In this document: piece by piece, positions 60,065-64,000 of the stretch | Position numbering within the stretch: position 1 is the first letter of the stretch | Layout of the letters: each line of letters starts with the position of its first letter | Source of the DNA: Montifringilla adamsi | Taxonomy: Eukaryota > Chordata > Aves > Passeriformes > Passeridae | Assembly (NCBI GenBank): GCA_017590115.1 | Contig: JAGGNK010006448.1 | Span: 5,625,595-5,689,594 of the forward strand | DNA length: 64,000 bases | Direction of reading: 5' to 3' | Made by a program: the position numbers and the translations under genes | Notes under the pieces: generated by a model | The model's database searches: none | What the model saw: the letters and a program-made list of their open reading frames with translations, nothing else | What the model was told of the DNA's origin: nothing

Positions 60065-63000
60065 AACACAAAGTTCTAAGACAAAAGTACAGTACAGAGC
60101 AAGAACAGTATAAGCAATTTATAGAAGGGCAAATCTGGAGAAGAGAAGTGTATAAATTGTGATACACTGGAAAACAGGAAAAGAAGACCACACATTAAAT
60201 AGCTAATTATTTACAGTAGACTACTCTTTAGAGATAAACTTTTTCTTACCAGTATCTGACAGGATATTGTAAAATAAGAGATGCCTGTGTCTTCTCCAGC
60301 CCTTCAAGAAGCACAGAGACTGTACTGAAGTTTGGGGTAGACCTCAGTAGTTTGTTCTCTATTAATGGCTCTGATGAAGAACCAGGTATTTTCATACTGT
60401 TGTATTATTGGAATACAATTCCACACTTTTAAGTGTACAGAATAAAATTTCTTATTCTGATGATGTTATGGAATTTCAGGGAGTTTTATCATATAACTGA
60501 AAGATATCATTACATTACTTTGACTCAAAGAAAACAGCTGTGATGCAGTAGAAATTAAATCACTTGAGACCTGCATGTCCTTACAAAATTCTTACTGGTT
60601 TTGATTTATTTTTTCCTAGAATCAAATAAAATTTGGTGAATTATTTCATTCATCCAGGAATTTGGTATGCAAATTCTGCAACAGTCTCTCTATCTGCCAT
60701 GTATCACAGGTTTTCTCCATAACTTATATGAGGTCAGATTTGTAACATCTCTTGCCTTGTCAAAAGTGGACATGACATTTTTTTACAAAGACCTGCAAGT
60801 TCATAGACTTGTTCCAGGTTAGCTGGAAAAGCATTTTTAAAAATTTTTACACTAAGCACACAGTTATGACTATACATTCAATCTCTTGTATTTTGTATGG
60901 TATATCCTTCCTTCCCAACTCCTTTACCCTCTTTTCTCTCTGAACAGTGCAGGAGGACGAATAAAGAGAGCTTGTGGTCATTCTATAGCAGATTTTAAAC
61001 CACACGTTGTTGTTCTTGCCATGATATGTGACATATTTTGTCAAGGTGCAGCAAAACGGTGAAAAAAAATCGAGAATAAATCCATATTGCTTGGGTATAT
61101 TCAGTGAAAGGTTATACATGGAAGATTTTGGTAGTTCCTATTCCCCACCTTTAAATCACAGTTCATCAGATTATTCATTATGCAATGAGATTTTACTGTG
61201 AAAAGACAGCTCTGAACACTGAAATATTTCTGTTCACTACACTTTATACACATTCTTACAGACAGGAGCACACAAAATAATCTTGAGGTAAAAATAACAG
61301 GTCACACATATTACTGGACATCAGAAATGTGTTTGAGATAGCTGTAAGATACTGCTGCTGAACACCTTACAGGAGAGCCAGAGACACTTCATGAGTACAG
61401 GACATTGAGGAGAGACTCACTGCAGAATGTGACAGTGATCAGGAACATTCTCATCAGAGAGTTTTTGACATCACAATACGTAACTTATGTGAAATGCATT
61501 AACAGGCTGAATTGAGTCTGCCCATCAACATATTAAAAATAGTAATACAGATACTAAAGACTATTATAAATTTTGGTGAAATGAAATTTGCATTGAATGG
61601 CAGTTCCTGAAGTTACCTTGAATCCAAAAGTAGCCTCGGAAATTCTTCAGGAAATACAGGATGAGTACTGATAGATTATCCAATTGTTATCAAATTTATT
61701 TAGCACTTACCAGAATATGCCATTAGGAGTCTTGAACTCTCTCTATCATACCAGAGTTTCTAAAACTACAATGTTAACTTGATATTAAAATCCCTAGACA
61801 ATATTTTTGACTCATCTAATTGTTGTTCATTAATTATCTTTGCTGCTAATATTAGATGTTGCTGTTATTATCAGTGAAGTACCTTAGGTTCTCATTCCTT
61901 GGCCCATTATTACAATGTCTCCCCCCAGTGAGCAGAGGAAAACTTTGTTATATCTATAAAACCAGGAAGTATGCTAAGAAAAATGATAAGTATGCTGCAA
62001 ATAAAGTAAACACATATATTAAAAAAAAAATAAAAAAAATTCCTGGACATCTTATCCCAAAGCTTAAGTTATCTTCCTACTGCTCATGCCCAGTAAATTC
62101 TTACTTTCATCCTCCATCAACTGTGGTATTGATTGTCCAGAGAAAAACTTTCCCATTGCTCACTACATCAGATTCAGATACAGAAAACCTGCTATTCTCT
62201 AAAATTGGGGAAAAAAATCAATGTAATCACAAGAAAAATATATATTAACTGTTGGGGATATTTGCTACAAGGATATTTTTTCTTGGAAGCTGAGTGTGTT
62301 ATATTGGAAAGATGTTATAGTATATTATTTACCTTGAGAAAGACAAAAAAGTGAAACCTTTGCCTTTAAATTTACAATTGTCTTTAAATGTCTGTTATAA
62401 GCTCTGAAATTGACTGCAAAATTCTAGCAAATATTGCTTATATATATCACTATTCTGTCTTGAAATATAAGGGAAGATTCTAATTAAAATGGTCTTCTCT
62501 ACACGAAAATATCTTAGAAAATTTCCTACTAAAAAAATGTCTTTGTAAGCTTATGCCTGCTCACAAGTGCAAAAGCTGATATTTGTTTTCTGGTAGCAGA
62601 CAAGGGAATCATGGCTTTTTTCAGAGCAGAGAAGAATCATTAAAATTGCAACAGAAAAGCCACACAAAAAAACTCTCTAATGGGACATATGTTTATAGAT
62701 CCAGTGTTCATTTAAATTTTGCTTCTCTGTTGCAGGATCCTTAAGAGACTATTTCTACAGTGAAGAGCTCTTCCTAGAGCCTAATTCTTATCAACTGTGA
62801 TGACTATTTATGATTTCTTTCTGGATATTCCTTCATGAAAGGCACAGCTGGGAATAAAGCTATTGTAAGCCTGTAGCTCAAGAAATGTTATTACTGTCAT
62901 TGAAATTGTCAATACAAGGGAATTAGGGAGAAAAAGTCTCAGCAACTGAGACACCAGCAAAAACTTGGGTCTTCAAATAGGCACGTATTTGTTCCATTTA

Positions 63001-64000
63001 ATTAATATGTAATCTCTCTTTAACAACTGTCAGTGAAATGTTAAGAACATATACTAATGAATCAGTAAGTGCTTGATAGATTTGTGGTTCTGAGAGCTGC
63101 AGTCCTTGTTGATTCTTATTTTCCAACATCAGGAGAGCCATACTCTGGGGGTTCAGGTTGAATGAAGCTAAAATCAAAGAGATTATCTTCTCCGGGACCC
63201 AAAGTCCTGTGTGTATCACCAGTATCTATAAACAACTGTCTGTAGGCCAAGATCTGCCTAGCATGAAGAATGACTTGTTGCTTCCACAGGTTAAAAATGC
63301 AGATGACTCTAATTTCTGGGATCTGGTTGTTATCATCTGATTCAGGTGTGTGTTTGCACCTGGGTGCTGGTCACTTGACTACATTTTAGAGCTACAAGAT
63401 AGATACTGCTATCTTCCTCTTATGTGGCCGTGCCAAGTCATATTTCAATGTTTGCCTGGGTAAAAGGTAGGCAGAATAGTACCACAATTAGGCCTGAACC
63501 ACTGCTAATCAGGCTGAAACACTGCTAGCAGTAGAGAGTTAAGAGACTTTCTATTAGCTCTGCTGAGGCCAGGGCGGGATCGCGTTGAGTTTGCTTTGCC
63601 CAAATTTGTTTTAAGGCTTGCATGAAGCTTTATTTTTTTTTTAGTTTTTATTATTTCTTTCTTTATTTTTTTTTTTAATTTAGCTGTAAAAACAGTTGTT
63701 TAGTGACCACTAATGTATATCAGCAGGTTTTATTTTCTAATCTGTACTAGAATTATAGAATACCAACCACTGTTAGACCAAAGCTCCCTTCATAAGAAGA
63801 ACCTAGCTGTGGGCCAGTTAGGCTTTAAAGGTCATTTGCTTTAATCACAAAAAGAACACGAGTTCTTCTGGCTCATGAGGACATGAAATCAGGGCAGAAA
63901 ATCCTGAGAAAGTAGAGGAATTGTAAGACTTACCTAAACTCATTTTGAAAGTATATGTAAAGTTATAGACATAGACTTTAGGCAGGTACTGAATTTCATC

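Larger units (their letters stand above)
58854..64000. other. Unique sequence, no gene seen; hairpin, G/C runs and conserved-element-like blocks
   Basis: The stretch has no supported exon. Blocks at 59090-59460 and 59690-60000 look like conserved noncoding elements. A short frame near 63131-63220 reads WGFRLNEAKIKEIIFSGT, faintly like the LINE reverse-transcriptase motif W..LN..K....F. A CpG-bearing word ('gcgggatcgcgttgag') lies near 63575. The 130-codon open frame at 61856-62248 has no domain. Confidence 0.4.

Noticed and set aside
1..64000. CRISPR array, operon, phage or bacterial defence system
   Set aside because: No regularly spaced direct repeats, no ribosome-binding-site-led gene series, and the repeat content is plainly avian.

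Overview
The window looks like vertebrate, most likely passerine bird, nuclear DNA with no recognisable protein-coding exon. It is AT-rich and dense with stop codons in all frames. The longest open frames (167, 145, 134, 130 and 129 codons) show no domain I recognise. The 134-codon frame partly overlaps the tail of a retrotransposon, and the 129-codon one overlaps a G/T-rich tract. The bird assignment rests on three repeat types: CR1 LINE 3' ends, including one with the diagnostic ATTCTATG-type terminal repeat; an avian endogenous-retrovirus LTR family present six times; and a short SINE with a tRNA-Ile(AAT)-like head and a CR1-like tail, the architecture known from passerine TguSINE1.

Layout. 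0-5.7 kb: one sense and one antisense LTR of the main family (521-1092 and 5183-5690). 5.7-18.3 kb: mostly unique AT-rich sequence with G/T-rich tracts (9102-9229, 10712-10796), a GC-higher unclassified block (9895-10290), an old antisense CR1 (13337-13675) and a 58-T homopolymer (14896-14953). 18.3-27.7 kb: the most repeat-rich part. It holds an antisense LTR (18291-18860), a short assembly gap (25146-25171), a CR1 fragment split by a 359-bp solo LTR with a recognisable 6-bp target duplication (26218-26770), an abutting LTR fragment (26771-26915) and the SINE (27503-27634). 27.7-46.6 kb: long AT-rich sequence with simple repeats, inverted repeats and an LTR fragment (43521-43700). 46.6-47.3 kb: an antisense LTR whose interior carries a 140-bp A/C-rich expansion. 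47.3-64 kb: mostly unique, with one well preserved CR1 3' end (58195-58853), a G9/C20 pair near 59.5 kb, a 36-bp hairpin at 59371-59406, and several blocks that read like conserved noncoding elements. The clearest of these is 52960-53250, which is packed with homeodomain-type TAAT/ATTA cores.

Functional reading. The window is best read as a gene desert or the interior of a very large intron. Nothing here forms an operon-like or multi-gene system, and I found no convincing undescribed coding system. The most useful signals are the nested insertion history at 26.2-26.9 kb, the recurrent strand-asymmetric G/T (or A/C) tracts, and the candidate regulatory blocks. All family names are from memory of consensus sequences; no database search was possible.
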